A stretch of DNA of 64,000 nt from assembly GCA_018398815.1 (NCBI GenBank), contig CM031604.1, positions 53,713,377 through 53,777,376 of the forward strand. Reading direction: 5' to 3'. Below the pieces are notes generated by a model. The model was not told the origin of the DNA, searched no databases, and saw nothing but the letters and a program-made list of their open reading frames with translations. Source of the stretch: Conus ventricosus. Its lineage: Eukaryota > Mollusca > Gastropoda > Neogastropoda > Conidae. Shown here piece by piece: positions 37,101 to 50,075 of the stretch. A program made the position numbers and the translations under genes. Within the stretch, counting starts at the first letter, position 1, and every line of letters starts with the position of its first letter.

Positions 37101-40024
37101 GGGGGGCTAAGGGGGCAAAATTCTACAAGGGTTTCTACCCGACTTTCCCTTGACAACCCAGCGCTACATGTCCCCGTCTTTTTTCACAAAAAAAAACACA
37201 AAAACTTTCAAACGATCAGAACACTTTCTGAGGAACTCTTTTTGCCAAGGGTTTAAAGGGGGGCCACCCACGATAAAGGCTACCGCCAAAATTTTTTCCC
37301 CGCCACAAATAAACCCAAAACCTGAACCACAAAAACAAAACCACCAAAATTTTCCACATCAACCCAGGAACAAGAGTAGTGGCCACTGTTTTGAAAAGTT
37401 TAGTATCTTTTCCTCTGTCAACTACCCCGACGGGTTCTTCAGATGAGCGGGATACAGTTTCTAACAAAATGACCAGGGGTTTTTTACCCAACAGAAGCAA
37501 AAATGTTTACATCAGCTTTTCCCAGAAACACCTTTGTTGGATGAGCACGTCTGAAAACCTGCAGATTTATCATTTCATAAAATTTTCACTCTCCTCCACA
37601 AAAAGAGCCAAGCCTTGAGACCCTCCCCAAAAATGCTCCCAAGTAAAAATCCACTAGATCTTCAAAAGACTTATCAAAATTTTGACAAAGGACCCAAAGG
37701 TCAAACAAACGCCTAAGTTCAACTGCAAAGGTCTCGAAAAATTCCCGATTTTGGGTTTTGCCTCACGGAACGCTTTGAAAACCATCGGAGTACATTGAAT
37801 TTTTTTAGCAAGCCTCTTTTAAAAGCCGAAACAAACATTTTTTCAGCAAGACTGTGATAGGATTTAAAACAGAACCCCCAAGTAGTGGGAACAGGGATTT
37901 ACCCAAAACTCTCAGACCATCCCCCAAGGAAAAGAGCATGGGTTTCAAAAAGAAACAAATAACTGTCTAATCATCAGTTCTTTCTTTTAAAAGGGGGGGA
38001 ACTTTTGGAAAATTTGGGCAGGGCGTTAAACCGGGAAAACCCGACCCTGGACTCTCACTGCCCCTGAGACCCCACCTGCTGAGAAGTAACTTGAAGCGTA
38101 TTTTTTTCGTTTTTTCCCATCGCTCAATTCTTTTTGTTTCCTCCTGCCTCTTTTAGTTCCTCTTTTATCCTTTTAGTTTCCTCTTGATCCTTTTTGTTTC
38201 CCTTTTATCTGCTCTCTTTTAGTTTCCTCCTTACTGCCTCTTTTAGTTTCCTCTTGATCTCTCTCTTTTAGTTTCCTCTTTTTGCTCCTTTTAGTTTTCT
38301 TTTTCCCGACTCTTTTTCATTTTATTTTTCCTCTCTTTCCATACTGAGCAATGCATTTACCAATAGGGCCAAAAGATCTTTCCCTCCGACCACATACCTT
38401 TCCTCGTTTTAAAAAATTAGCAAAAACTTTGTCCCGCCACAGAGGACACAACAGGACTTTTTTCCTTAGCCTTCTGTGCCACATGAAAATATGAAATAAT
38501 TCCTGTCAAACCCCACACACACATAAAGGAACAAATACAAAAAATTGCTATCACAAGCAAAAAAAAAAAAAAAATGAAACTCCGGGCCACTAAAATATTA
38601 GAAATTTCAAAGAGATTTTTTTTTTTTTTTAAACAACATTTCGGCAATTCATCTTAAAAAGACTAAGTATTTTCAAACCCAACCAACACAAAGATAGAGA
38701 TAAACAACGAAACAGGATTTTAGGATTGGGGAAAAAAAACCAATCGGAATCAATGCCAAAATTTTTAGAAAAAAGTTTAAAATCAAACAATGAATGAGAT
38801 AATAACAAATAAACAAGACTGTTGTTTGTCGGGTCCCAGAAATTTACGGGAGGGTGCGGTGCGTATTTTTTGCGACCCCGCTCTCAAAAGTTTGGATGCG
38901 TGTAAAATTTTTACCCACACACACCCAAACCCCCCGTACATGGATAGCCGGAAAAAACACGTGTTAAATTTTTTTTTTTTATGCTGCCGAACCACAATAT
39001 GAAAACGTTACCAAATCAAACTGCCATTACATGAAAAAAATCAATGCACGTCAATTAAGACATCAATACTAAGACACTTTATCATATATACACGTATCAT
39101 ACTACGATCTGAAAAAACCACGATCTCCCGGGGCCCTCCACAGTTTCCACTATACAATCAAACCATTGTTCCCAGTACCCCCGCCCCCAGTCTACGCTTA
39201 AAAAAGACAAGACGGATAACCAAGGCCCCCAAAGGGAAACACAGCCGTTCACAAAACACAACGAGAAGAAAAACAGGGTCTCAAACACACAAGCCAATTA
39301 TTACGTCGAAATATCCCGGGAAAAAAACCGCAAATTCCAAGGCCAGAATCCAAGGGGAAGAACCGCAATTCATAAAGCACAGCAATCCACGAAGAAGAAC
39401 CGAAATTTTAAAGCCCCCGCAACCCCCAAGAAGAATGAAGATCATTAAAAACAGTAAACCATAGAAAACCCAGATTCATAAAAACCAGCAATCCCCGATG
39501 AAAACCGCGAATTTATAAAAGCACAGAAAAAACCTAGAAGACCCCGATTCACAAAGTACAGCAATCAAAATTGAATCCCCCGAAACACATTTTACCAAAG
39601 TCCCTAACACAATAAATTCGAAAATTGAACTTCTCCGTATTTCACACTACAATGTTTTCCCCTCAATAAATCAGCCCACCGACACACATGCGGTGGAAAA
39701 TTAGAGCAAATTAAAATTCTTGAGGAGTTTTAAGCCTCTCGGCGACAACACATTCACAACAATTTTAAAACAAATACATTTCCGTTCATACCCCTGGGCG
39801 TCTCAAAATATCCATACACAGTGAACATCGATGCAACGATTGAAAGTCACCCCCCCACATAGTAACATACGGAGATAAAAAGATGATTAAACAAATAAAT
39901 TGGCTGGACACCAAATCCCCCCCGTTTTGTTCTTGCGCCCCTTTTCCCTTGTCTCCCATCATTTTTTCGTCTGTGTTAAAAAAAGTCTTTTAAGTTTACG
40001 TCATAAAATTTTCGTTGAGTCACA
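34155..40024 (-). mobile_element. Noisy second representation of the LTR retrotransposon
   Basis: LTRs lie at about 34,155-35,280 and 38,841-40,024, with the same interior order, the TCTTTTAGTTTCCTC gag repeats near 38,140-38,290 and the primer-site region at 38,821-38,838. The left flank ATTGT is the same as in the first copy. The right flank is ATTTT, one base different, which would suit a target-site duplication if one base is miscalled. Confidence 0.65.
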
Positions 40025-40339
40025 ATTTTCAGGTCAATGGGTGTGTCTGTGTGTGTGAAGAGTGTGTCTGCGTCCGGCGGGGTGTGTGGTGTGGTGCGCG
40101 TGCGCGCGCCGGCGCGCCTGCCCACTGCATGCCCGGTGCGTGGTCTTTTGTTCACTATTGATGAGAAGCTTTTTTAGTACAATGGGTCGGGGGAGGAAAT
40201 GGGGGGGGCGATGCGAGCACTCCCAAATTTTTGGAACGCACACACGCGCAACACGACGCACCAACAAACACCAAAAATGTGTGCGGCACACACCCACACA
40301 CAACCCACATTTTTTTTTTCTCACCTGTCGCCCCACTCC

Positions 40340-41412
40340 CTTTCCCCTACCCCCCCTCTCTCTGTCTGTCTGCCTGTCCTTGGTGTTTGCGACTTGCCCT
40401 TCCCTTTTCTCTTTCCTCCCCCCCCCCTCTCTCTTCTCTGTCCCTGTCTTGGTGTCTGACAAACTGCCCTTTTCTCCTCCCTTTCCCCTTTCCCCCTCCT
40501 TCCTCTGTCTCCTGTCTCTGAGTGTCTTTTCTGACGTACCCCGCCTTTATCTCTCCCCCCCCCTCCCCTCCCTTCCTCTGTCTGCCTGTCTCTGGGTCTG
40601 TCTGACGTACCCCCGCCCTTTTTCTCCCCTCTCCTCCCCTCTCTCTTCTCCTGTCTGCCTTGAGGTTTTGTCTGACGTACCCTCGCCTTTACTCTCTCCC
40701 TCTGCCCCCCCCCCTCTTCTCTCTGTCTGCCTGGAGTGTCTTTCGACGTACCCCCGCCCCTTTTCTCCTCCTCTGCCCCCCCTCTCTTTCTCTCTGTCTG
40801 CCTGTGAGTGTCTTTTTCTACGTACCCCGCCTTTACCTCTCCCCTGCCCCCCCTCTTTCCCCTCTGTCTGCCTTCTTCCCAGGTCTGTCTGACTACCTTG
40901 CCTTTACTCTCTCCCCCACCTCCCCCCTCTCTTCTCTCGTTGGTTTCTGAGTGCTGACGTACCCTCGCCCTTTTTTCCCCTCCCCCCCCTCCCCCTCTCT
41001 TTCTCTTGCTGCCCGTCTCCGAGTGTCTGTCTGACGTACCCCCGCCTTTTCCTCTCCCCCCACCCCCCTCTCTCTTCTCTCTTTGCCTGTTCGATGTTGC
41101 CGACGCCTTGCCTTTTCTCTCTCCCTTCACCTCCCCCCCTCTCTTCTCTCGTTGCCTTCTCGAGTGTCTACGTACCCTTTCTTTTACTCTCCCCTCCCCC
41201 TCCCCCTCCTCTTTTCTCGTCTGCCTGTCTCTGAGTGTCGTCGACGTACCCCCGCCTTTACTCTCCCTCCCCCCCCCCTTTTCTTTTCCCCTGTTGCCCG
41301 TCCCTGGTGTCTGTCGACGTTCCCCCGCCTTTACTCTCTCCCTCCACCCCCCCCTCTTCCCCCTTTTTCCCCTTTTTGCCTGTCTCTGAGTGTCGTTGAC
41401 TACCCTCGCCTT
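40340..41412. repeat. Pyrimidine-rich minisatellite, unit about 72 bp, about 15 copies
   Basis: Each unit contains TGACGTACCCCCGCCTTT, a CT/C-rich block and TGTCTGCCTGTCTCTGAGTG. Unit starts recur near 40,455, 40,530, 40,605, 40,672, 40,746, 40,816, 40,888, 40,958, 41,032, 41,098, 41,170, 41,242, 41,315 and 41,396. Long frames (276 codons plus, 415 codons minus) are repeat translations. Homopolymer lengths are unreliable here, as in the preceding noisy region. The 0.3 kb before it is GC-rich with CA/GT runs and no gene. Confidence 0.85.
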
Positions 41413-41608
41413 TTTTTTCCCCTTTCCCCCTCTTTCTTCTTCTGCCCTTTGTCTTTGTTTTTTGGCTTCTCTCGTCTGGGTCTCTCTCTTTTCTCTACCT
41501 CCCCACCCTCCTCTCCCTCTCTCCTGTATCTGTCTGCTCTCTCTCTCTCTCCCTCCCTCCCTCCCCACCTCGCTCTCTTCCTCCTCCCTCCCTCCCCACC
41601 TCTCCCTG

Positions 41609-41642
<34 letters not shown>

Positions 41643-41707
41643 GTGTATCTGTCTTGTGTATCTCTCTCTCTCTTCCTCCCTCCCTCCCACCTCTCTCCCC
41701 TCCCTCC

Positions 41708-41799
<92 letters not shown>
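41413..41799. repeat. CT-rich tract ending in (CT)n
   Basis: A continuous pyrimidine tract passes from TCCC/CTCC motifs into pure CT runs. After it the sequence again looks well polished. Confidence 0.95.
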
Positions 41800-42422
41800 T
41801 CGCAGGACACCACTGCCCAGGAATAGCCGTAAATCATATACAAAATGTTCGCTGGAAAAAAAAAGGCTCTTCTGTAGTTTCCATCCCCTAAAATGAAAGC
41901 CTGCCTTTACAGTAATATGAGTTCACCAAGAAGATTGGATGGGACAGTTATGACCCGGGTGTTTCCTTTTTATGTATGAAATCAGTAATACTAGTCGGAA
42001 GTAGACCTCTGAAATAAGCCGGTCCCTTCACTTTTTTATGCGGATAAAGTTCAGTTGCCAACTGCGAGCTGGCCAGGCAGATGTACATCGATGGCACATT
42101 GGTGTTGTTTTGAATTGCTTTCTAATCAAGATTTTTAAGAGGAGGTGAAAAAAAGATAACAGCACGTTGCCTTGCAATAGTCTCCGCAATTAAAAAAAGA
42201 AACTTTCTAGATAAGTGATGTGCTCTTTATCAAAGCATTCTGATTACAGTAAGGGCTTTTAAGTGTCCCTGTATACGTAAGTACTCTACAAGGTTCCAGA
42301 GTACGTGATGTACAAAGCACCACTCCGCTCAAGAGGTTCTGATTTCTTTTAAAAGCTTGATAGCGATAAGACTGATATGCGAGGGGAAGAATTCTAGGAC
42401 GTAGAAAACACGTTCTGATTTA

Positions 42423-42461
<39 letters not shown>

Positions 42462-42680
42462 AAAGGGCGGGGAAGGTGGTGGTGGAAAAGCAGAATGGAT
42501 CCCAAGAAACCAGACGCCTACCCCCCCCCCCCCCCCCCCCCTTCCCCGCACTCTCCACCCAGCTCTGTCCCCGAAATCTGCGCCTGAACAGACCTAGAGA
42601 CAGGTGGTAAGGATCGCTGATGATAATACGGCTGGACGCTCTCCATCTGTTTACAGTAACCGAAGAGAACGACTCCCTTC
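41800..42680 (+). other. Upstream region of the divergent family member
   Basis: A GA run (about 42,425-42,456) and a C-run (about 42,522-42,541) are the only landmarks. CTGTTTACAG at about 42,648-42,657 is a probable 3' splice site matching the one upstream of the array genes. No other gene is seen. Confidence 0.5.
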
Positions 42681-43933
42681 ATGGCTTTACCACAGACCGA
42701 GGTCCTGGAAACACTGGCCTGGCAGCTTGACGAACAGATCAGGCTGCACGGCGTCATGGCGGGCTTCAGTACATGAACACCTTCGTGTTGCCGGCCAGAA
42801 GCATCAGTGGAGAGCTGTTGTCCACCGCAGGGGACCGAGACAAACTGCTGCAGCTGTTCATGTGCGTGTGTGAGAAGCTAAACTTGCACTCTTCGCTCGC
42901 CCTCTCCTACTTTGCTACATCGTCCCGCTTGGAATCCGTGGCAGAGGATCAGGTCTTCTGCCACACGCTGCAGCAGCTCCACAGGAAGTCGGCATGGCGT
43001 TTCTTCGAGTATGCCATAGAGAAGGGAGAGTGGATTTCTGCCTTGCTGATTCTGCAGTGCAGACCCAGCGTGGAAGCCTGGCCGATGTTGAACACTTTGA
43101 TGCATCATTTCTACAGAGAGCCGGGGTCATTTTCTGCTACGCGCATGATGTTGAAACGTGGACCTGTGGCGAGACAGGTCCAGTGCGAACTTCTGATCGG
43201 GTCCATCAAAGTAGGGAGTCAGTCACTGTATGAATACATAGTGAGACACGGCGACATTTCTCTGAGCAGCGTCATAGAAGTCAAACAAAGCGCTGAGCGC
43301 GAAGGCGGGGTTAGCTACGCCTCAGTGTTGAGCTTGATTATGGACTCCTTTGAGACGCTGGGACACACGCAGGGCCCGCAGCTGAAATGCATGCTGGGGA
43401 TAGCGATGGAGGCCGGTATGTCGACTCACCACGCAGCACTCACCGCCTATCACTCCCTGGAGAATATGGAAAGCCCACTCGAAAGCGCCGTCACCCAGAA
43501 TCGTGTCAACATTGTCCAGCTGTTATACAGAACAGGGGCGACCACCAACAAGGAGCTGTTCCTCGTCAAAGAATTTCTGGATGATTGTCGACTTGTGGTT
43601 GTCAGGAGGGGCAACCGGGTAGAGGACAGACTGGCGGAGGAAATCTACTGGTATGTGCACTATGCATCAACCCAGCCCAGACGGCTGAAAGACCTTTGCA
43701 TGCTCACCGTTTCACCACTTTATTGCTGTCGGCACAGGAGGCATCGTGTTGATGCCGTGAGGAAGATTCTGAGGCCGGCTGAAGCACCCGAAAAAGACGG
43801 TGATAACGAGAGAAGTCACCCGCTAGAAGATGGCGTGCTTTTCAGGGATGCCCTCGTCGATTTAAGTGTGGTTCTTCATCCCATGCCTGTAAAAGAACCC
43901 CCTGGGTTTTGGGTCAGACGAACACAGCACTGA
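42681..43933 (+). CDS. Divergent ankyrin/SOCS-box-like relative (one frameshift)
   Basis: The start ATG at 42,681 gives MALPQTEVLETLAWQLDEQ, like the array genes. A single missing base between about 42,759 and 42,772 breaks the frame. The main frame, open from 42,773 to 43,933, adds 386 residues, so the repaired length (about 417) equals copy A. Counting from the Met at 42,773, an ankyrin-like segment lies at residues 235-260 and retains LYRTGATTN. The BC-box-like RRLKDLCMLTV is at 303-313 and LEDGVLF at 351-357; the LPxP segment is not obvious. Roughly half the residues match copy A, so this is an older paralogue, and its long conserved frame argues that the family is under selection. Either the indel is a sequencing error or translation starts at 42,773. 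Confidence 0.7.
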
Positions 43934-44855
43934 TTCTTTCTCTAGCAGGCACATTTGAAAACGCTGGCAACTGGCCATCAACCATTTTAGATTTAAATAG
44001 ATAGAGGCTTTAGAATTAAGTGTTGGTTTATCTTGAACATCTTTTTGATCTGAATCTGAACCCAAAATGGATATTGGAAAATTTCAGATAAAGTCGTCAA
44101 AATCTGAAACATATGAAAATGCGGATGATGGATGTGCGATTTCGTTTGCCTCCACATTGATGTGTGCCAAACGTACTTCTTTATTCTTTCTATTCCTGTT
44201 GAACATGCTTCTCTCAAGAGCGTCTTCAAACGTTTTACGATTAACTTGGATAACGGCTGCCTGCCATGATTTTGGGAATTAGATCTTGTATCTCTGGGTA
44301 CAGGCGAAGAAGTTGTAAAAGGACATTGAAAGACGCACTCGCTAACGCATCTACGAACAGATTTTCTACATCCAAATATTCGAGCGTTCTGATTGCATGT
44401 GCTAATGGAAGAGAGTTTCCTATTAAAAAATCAGACGTTAAACGATGACAAGGTTAAGTGGAAGTGTTCGCATGATTGCGCAATTTGGGTTTCCCTCTGC
44501 CAAAAGTATCTAGATTTTTCATACATGTTATTTTTTTTCTTTTTCACCTTATCCACTGCTGGTACAGTTGAGATATCGTGGTCGCACTTAAAATGATGGA
44601 ACCAGCTCAAAGAAATTGCATGAGGTCAGTAACAGCTAACACCTTTGTATACAGACTGAGACAAGTTACAATATGTAGAAAATAAGATGTAGGAAAATGT
44701 GACATGAAACTTGCAGCCCACCCGCTTATTTGAGTACCTGATAAACATCTATCTTATCATATCAGTCTAATATTGTGGGCACATTCTCAACAAAATTAGG
44801 TACGCGTCGTAAACCAAATTCTCTGTGAAGGTACAAGTTAAATCCTGTCAAAAAC

Positions 44856-44920
<65 letters not shown>

Positions 44921-46465
44921 ATAGTAACTGATACGAGCATAGTAACTGATAGGTGCGGAGCTTCATTTTCTAAGTTTCTGAAAAAAAAGTCATTTTCTTC
45001 TCATGGAAAGTACTGACAACAAAGAGCGAAAAAAAAAAAACAACCACCTTTATGTTGACGCAAAATTTGATACTGATGCAAAAACCAGTTGCAAACTGTG
45101 CTTTATTTACTTCATCGCCTCCCTATTATATTTTCGAGGAGATGAATTTCTTTTTATCTGGAATGTAGTTTGAAACATGCAGAGAGCCAGAATGATTTGA
45201 ATACAGGCATTTTGAATTTTATGAGAAACGTGTTTGCGTGGTGCGGTCAACTAGTTATTTCAACGTCTCCGTTCTATGTTTGTCGTGGCATGGCTCAGCT
45301 TTATTCGTTCATCTGCATCAACATTATTACTGTGCACATGAATCTGTAGTTTTTATACTCTTTACTGTATTTTCTTCGTATATGTTTCGTGTTATTTATT
45401 TATTTTTTTTTTAACAAACCAGACGAAATGGGATGAGATTTGGTGGTAGATTAAAAAAAATATATCAGCCACCATCCACTCTCCTCAGTACTTTCTTAGG
45501 ACGAACACATACCCACAGACACAGACAGACAGACAGAAAGACAGACAGAGAGGCACGCACGCACATACGTACGCACGCATACAGGCGCGCGCGCGCGCGC
45601 GCACGCACGCACGCACGCACGCACACAAAAACCCTATCCCCATCACCATCACCCCAGGTACAGCCGCACGCAAGGCCATTTGATACAATGAGTGCTAAGA
45701 ACAAGACGACAGCTGTGCGTCATTAGAGATCAACAGCATTTTGATGGGCTGCTTTTGAAACCGTGTGAATAAAGCACGCGTTCAAAAACGTATGTCCTGC
45801 GACAAACAGCAGTTCTAAAAAAAAATACAGTTCTGCTCATGTCATTAGTTCGGAACTTTGACCATCATAAGGGGTCTCCCGCTGAACCATTCCATGTAAA
45901 AGCATACCACTCTCATATGAAGGACAACGAACTTGTTTTTTAATGATAGTAATTTGAGAGAATTGTAATAGGATCAATTTAGTTTTCCGACTGCCTATAC
46001 TCGTAACCATCATCGAGGACCTATAAAAGGCCTGAAGTCTATGTGTGTCTCTATCCCACCTGCTCCGTCTTCTATCTTCTTCTCTCTGTGTTCTACATCA
46101 CCACGTACGTATGTACATGCTCGCACATGTGTGTGAGCGTGCATGCAATACGTACATAGCTAAGCTTACATTTATTTCCTCGTACGTTAAACTCATGGTG
46201 GCAGGAAATGTCGACAGTGTTTAACGACGAAACAAAGATGATGAGTGTGGTGAAACGTTCTTGCTGTGTTGATGAGACTGGGGGGGGAGTTGAGGGTACA
46301 AACGAGAAAAATATGACAAGCTTCTGAATCGTGGAAGACGCCATGTGCTGGAACGGAATTTGAAAGAAAAGAAAAACTAAATTATTTTCACTGTGCTTGT
46401 GAGGGTTCAACGGGTTCTTTTCAGTACAAAAAGGTTTTCTACTTCCGACGCTCTGTGCTACTAAT
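43934..46465. other. No gene recognised; simple repeats
   Basis: GA run at about 44,862-44,919 and a CA/CG repeat with an alternating GCGCGC stretch at about 45,500-45,627. Small frames of 60-130 codons have no family resemblance. Confidence 0.55.
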
Positions 46466-46765
46466 TTCCTGGTCTCCACCACTCCCTTTCATCTTTGGAG
46501 GTTGGTCGGTTTGCCTTTCCTGGTCTCCACCACTCCCTTTCACTTTGGAGGTTGGTCGGTTTGTCTTTCCTGGTCTCCACCACTCCCTTTCACTTTGGAG
46601 TTGGTCGGTTTGTCTTTCCTGGTCTCCACCACTCCCTTTCACTTTGGAGGTTGGTCGGTTTGTCTTCCTGGTCTCCACCACCCCCTTTCACTTTGGAGGT
46701 TGGTCGGTTTGTCTTTCCTGGTCTCCACCACTCCCTTTCACTTTGGAGTTGGTCGGTTTGTCTTT
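46466..46765. repeat. Minisatellite, unit about 50 bp, six copies
   Basis: The unit is built on CTGGTCTCCACCACTCCC, TTTCACTTTGGAGG and TTGGTCGGTTTGTCTTTC. Copies differ by one or two bases (GGAGGTT or GGAGTT), which makes all three plus frames open and produces overlapping false frames. Confidence 0.95.
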
Positions 46766-46863
46766 TTCTGCGTTGCCCTCTGCTGGTTCTCTGCCGTTCT
46801 TTGTCCAGGAAACATGATTGCATTTTTTTTTGTTTTGGTTCTGGCACAGTTCATGACATCCAG

Positions 46864-46895
<32 letters not shown>
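46864..46895. repeat. Poly-C run of 32
   Basis: Uninterrupted C32 following CAG; a homopolymer of this length is probably not measured accurately. Confidence 0.9.
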
Positions 46896-46896
<1 letters not shown>

Positions 46897-46897
<1 letters not shown>

Positions 46898-47668
46898 GCA
46901 TTTTCTAAAGTTTAGCGGCTAGATAGTTAAATTGTACACGGTCCAGAACGGACAGCAAAGTGTTGCCCCATATGGCATTTAATTAACTTGTTTTCCTATA
47001 TGTATGCTTTCCGGCGCTATTCTTTTAATAACTTGTTTTAAATAATGCAGCGAAAAGTAAGAGTCGCGTGTGGTGCAGCGAATTTTTTTTTAAAAGTAGC
47101 TTAGTGATGCCACAAGTTTATCTACCATGTCATGAACTTGTGACATACGTCTGGGTATTCATTTATTTTTTGAAGGATGCTTTTTCGGGATGTGACCTTG
47201 TCTCCCTGCACGTGGGAAGCCCGGAGCGGGTGGCTGGGCAATGATATATGATAAAGAGACTTAGTTCAGACTGTTTTTTATTCTACAGGTAACAATCGAA
47301 TTAAGGGGCAACCTATCAGTCAGTGAATGCAACGTTTATTTCCCTTCCCCAGGCAGGAAAGGTTCAGGGTAGCAGGAGGGATGGGTTCCGTGTTCCATTA
47401 CGCCATGTGGCTATAGGCAACATTACATTTCCTCATTTACCTTACTATGCCATCTCCAACAGTTCACGCCCTCTGATAGTTCACTGTCCCCAAAAGCCAC
47501 TAGGCTACGTTTCTTTGTACTGTTTTCATGCATTCAAAACGCATGTACTCGAGGGGGTGGGGGTACGAACGCAAACACGTACGAACACAACGGGGTCGGG
47601 TGGGTGGAGGTAGATGAGGGACAGCATTTTATTAAAGGCTGTCGCTGTGTGTGTGCGTGTGTGCGTGC

Positions 47669-47753
<85 letters not shown>

Positions 47754-50075
47754 TGAAAAAAAAGTCCATGCACACAAGAAATTTTAACAACAGAAATAGC
47801 CGCATGAATGAGCAATAATCCTGGATTTATTTAGTCCTTCATTTTTTTTTTTCAGCAAGTAAAAGCAAAACATGCCACATATTTAAAATTGGAACACAGT
47901 CCGATTTCATAACAAGAGAACAACACTGCAATTTTTCACATCTTTGTACCAAACATGTACGAAAACGGAGACGAACATCGTGAATTCAAGCACTTTGTCA
48001 AAGTCATGTTTTAGATGATTGATATTTACAAATACAATGTGCCCAATCATCAAATGTAGAATGACAATATTTTACAAGTGCTTTTTTAATCATGTTTTGT
48101 ATTAATTGACAAAGTAAGTACTGTCGACATAAAAAATCCTCTTACACCAATATTTTGCCTTTAAAAACGTACATTTTCTTGAAGAAGAAAAAAAAAAAAC
48201 CGCATGCGTAAAAAGTGTGTACAAGGGGACAAGCAACAGCTTTCAAAGTTCTATCAGTAATCGCTATCAATTTTGACTTTACTGATTTCATGAGGAGAAA
48301 AGGGCAATGGGGAGAAAAGGAACACCTTGAAGACTCGAAGCAGTGTTTTGTAGATCCAAAGGTCCTCTGCAAAAGACGATGGGCATTGTGGAATACTTCA
48401 GGGTTGCTACCTTTATGCTGGTAACCTGAATAGGTACTTTTAGATTAGAGTAGAACACAAGCAGAGAGCCCTGAAAACGATACCCATCCGGAAATCCCAA
48501 GTTTCATTGAAATCAAGTTTACGAAAACGGGTACAACCTTGTCATTCAGTGGTTTAAGGTCGTGAGAATTCACAACTTATCACAAAATTGGAAAGGATCT
48601 TTTGTTTTACCTGTTCCACTCGATTTGGAAGGCGTGAAAACCAGTCTCTCAAATGAGAAACTCTTTCCAGCGCGCTGTATATGCTGTTCAAATGGGTGCA
48701 AAAAAAAAGCGTATGGCGAAGAGAACGTGTCTTGATAATCTGGTTACAAATCGGGTTTCGTGAATTAAAAAAGATTTATCTTAAGAGGATTAAAAAGATA
48801 TCACCGAGATATGTGACTATACAGTATCCTCATTTTCTGCACCCACATGAAACGCATTCATAATAAACAGTAATATACAACACATTGCAACGATAGAAAC
48901 AAAATGTGTTGATGGTTACATACATTAGATCCATGTTATTTTTTTGGTTCCCTTTTCATCTCTTGGATTGTATTCAGAATGTTGCGAAGAAACACTGCAC
49001 ATCTTTATTTGAACAAACACGTTCTAAAACGGAAGCTGGAATTAAGCCATTGATTGTCCCGTCTCTGTTAACAGAGTTTTGCTTTTAGGAAGCTGTATAA
49101 AGAGTCTACAACTAGTTTGCTGAGATCACGTCCTTGGGAGGGGGGGAGGAATCGAAGAACAAAGATTAAAGGACATTTTCATGAAGTGCATTTTCTTAAA
49201 ATTCGTTTTCTGATTTTCTTTTTGAGTTATGTGCTGAAGACGTTACATTCTTATGGGGGCAAAACTTGTAAAAAAAAAAAAAAAAACCCCATGTGCTGAG
49301 AAAAATGTCTGTACATGAAATAACAGCAACAAAGAAACCAGAGAAGACAACATTTTCTTCAAACGACACACACATTACAATACAAAGCTGTCATTTTTGA
49401 AAAAGAAACTTTTCATTTGGGAATGGCATATATGGTGTTAATTTCAGATTTTGTTTCAAATATGATTTGAAATTTAAATAGAAAACAATGATAAGACTGA
49501 TGTATATGAGAAAGCATCCACCAAATACTGATATCTGAAGTGACCCACACGAATCATGCCCGTGCATACTGAACAGCAAATTGTTCCGGGGATTTCCTCC
49601 ACAATGTTCAATCAGTCCAAAGAAATCTTGAGAACACCCGACGTACAGATAAAACGAAGCAAAAAAAAAAGTGTGTATATATGTATACATTTTGACGTAG
49701 CAGCCGAAAATAAATGCATAAAGCAACCAACCCACAGGAAAGAAAGTGTCCACACGCACAAGGCACTCCATAACGCATTGTAATGGATCAGCGACAAGAA
49801 CGACAACTGTGGGATGACCCACCCCACCTCATTCTTTTTGAGACCTGAGAAGACACGTTTGACTGAAAACCAGGAGCGGAGCAACGCAATGCGCGCACTT
49901 CTTTTCCTCTGAAGATCATTCTCGTCCGTCGGCACGGGGACTGACGGACGTCTGAAATTACAAAAGAAAAAAAACACGAGAAAACAAAGGAAAAAAAGTG
50001 AACAATATCTAACACGCTAAAACTGAACTGATTCACCAAGCTTCCGATATGTTATAATGAAAAGGAGAAAAAAAA
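46897..50075. other. No gene established; GT/GA microsatellite
   Basis: A GT run followed by GA (about 47,648-47,754) is the clearest element. On the minus strand 49,957-49,850 is open behind a TTTGTAATTTCAG acceptor-like site (TDENDLQRKRSARIALLRSW) and might be an exon. I do not recognise it. Confidence 0.45.

Larger units (their letters stand above)
31640..40024. repeat. Low-quality second copy of 21.88-30.85 kb
   Basis: The order gene copy E, unique flank, LTR, interior, LTR repeats that of 21,880-30,851. Equivalent intervals are shorter: 4,686 against 5,084 bp between LTR starts, and about 2,455 against 2,609 bp from gene to left LTR. Differences are mostly dropped single bases and changed homopolymer lengths (GGGG for GG, TTTTT for mixed T/A). 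It shares the private TAA of copy E. The right end differs, with ATTTTCAGG after the LTR. An unpolished long-read patch or haplotype duplicate is the best explanation. Confidence 0.8.

Noticed and set aside
40062..41843. Very long open frames on both strands (up to 415 codons)
   Set aside because: They are translations of the 72-bp minisatellite and the CT tract, with Ser/Pro/Leu or Arg/Glu/Gly composition only.
46455..46915. Overlapping 120-137 codon frames on three frames
   Set aside because: All derive from the 50-bp minisatellite, whose length variants keep every frame open.
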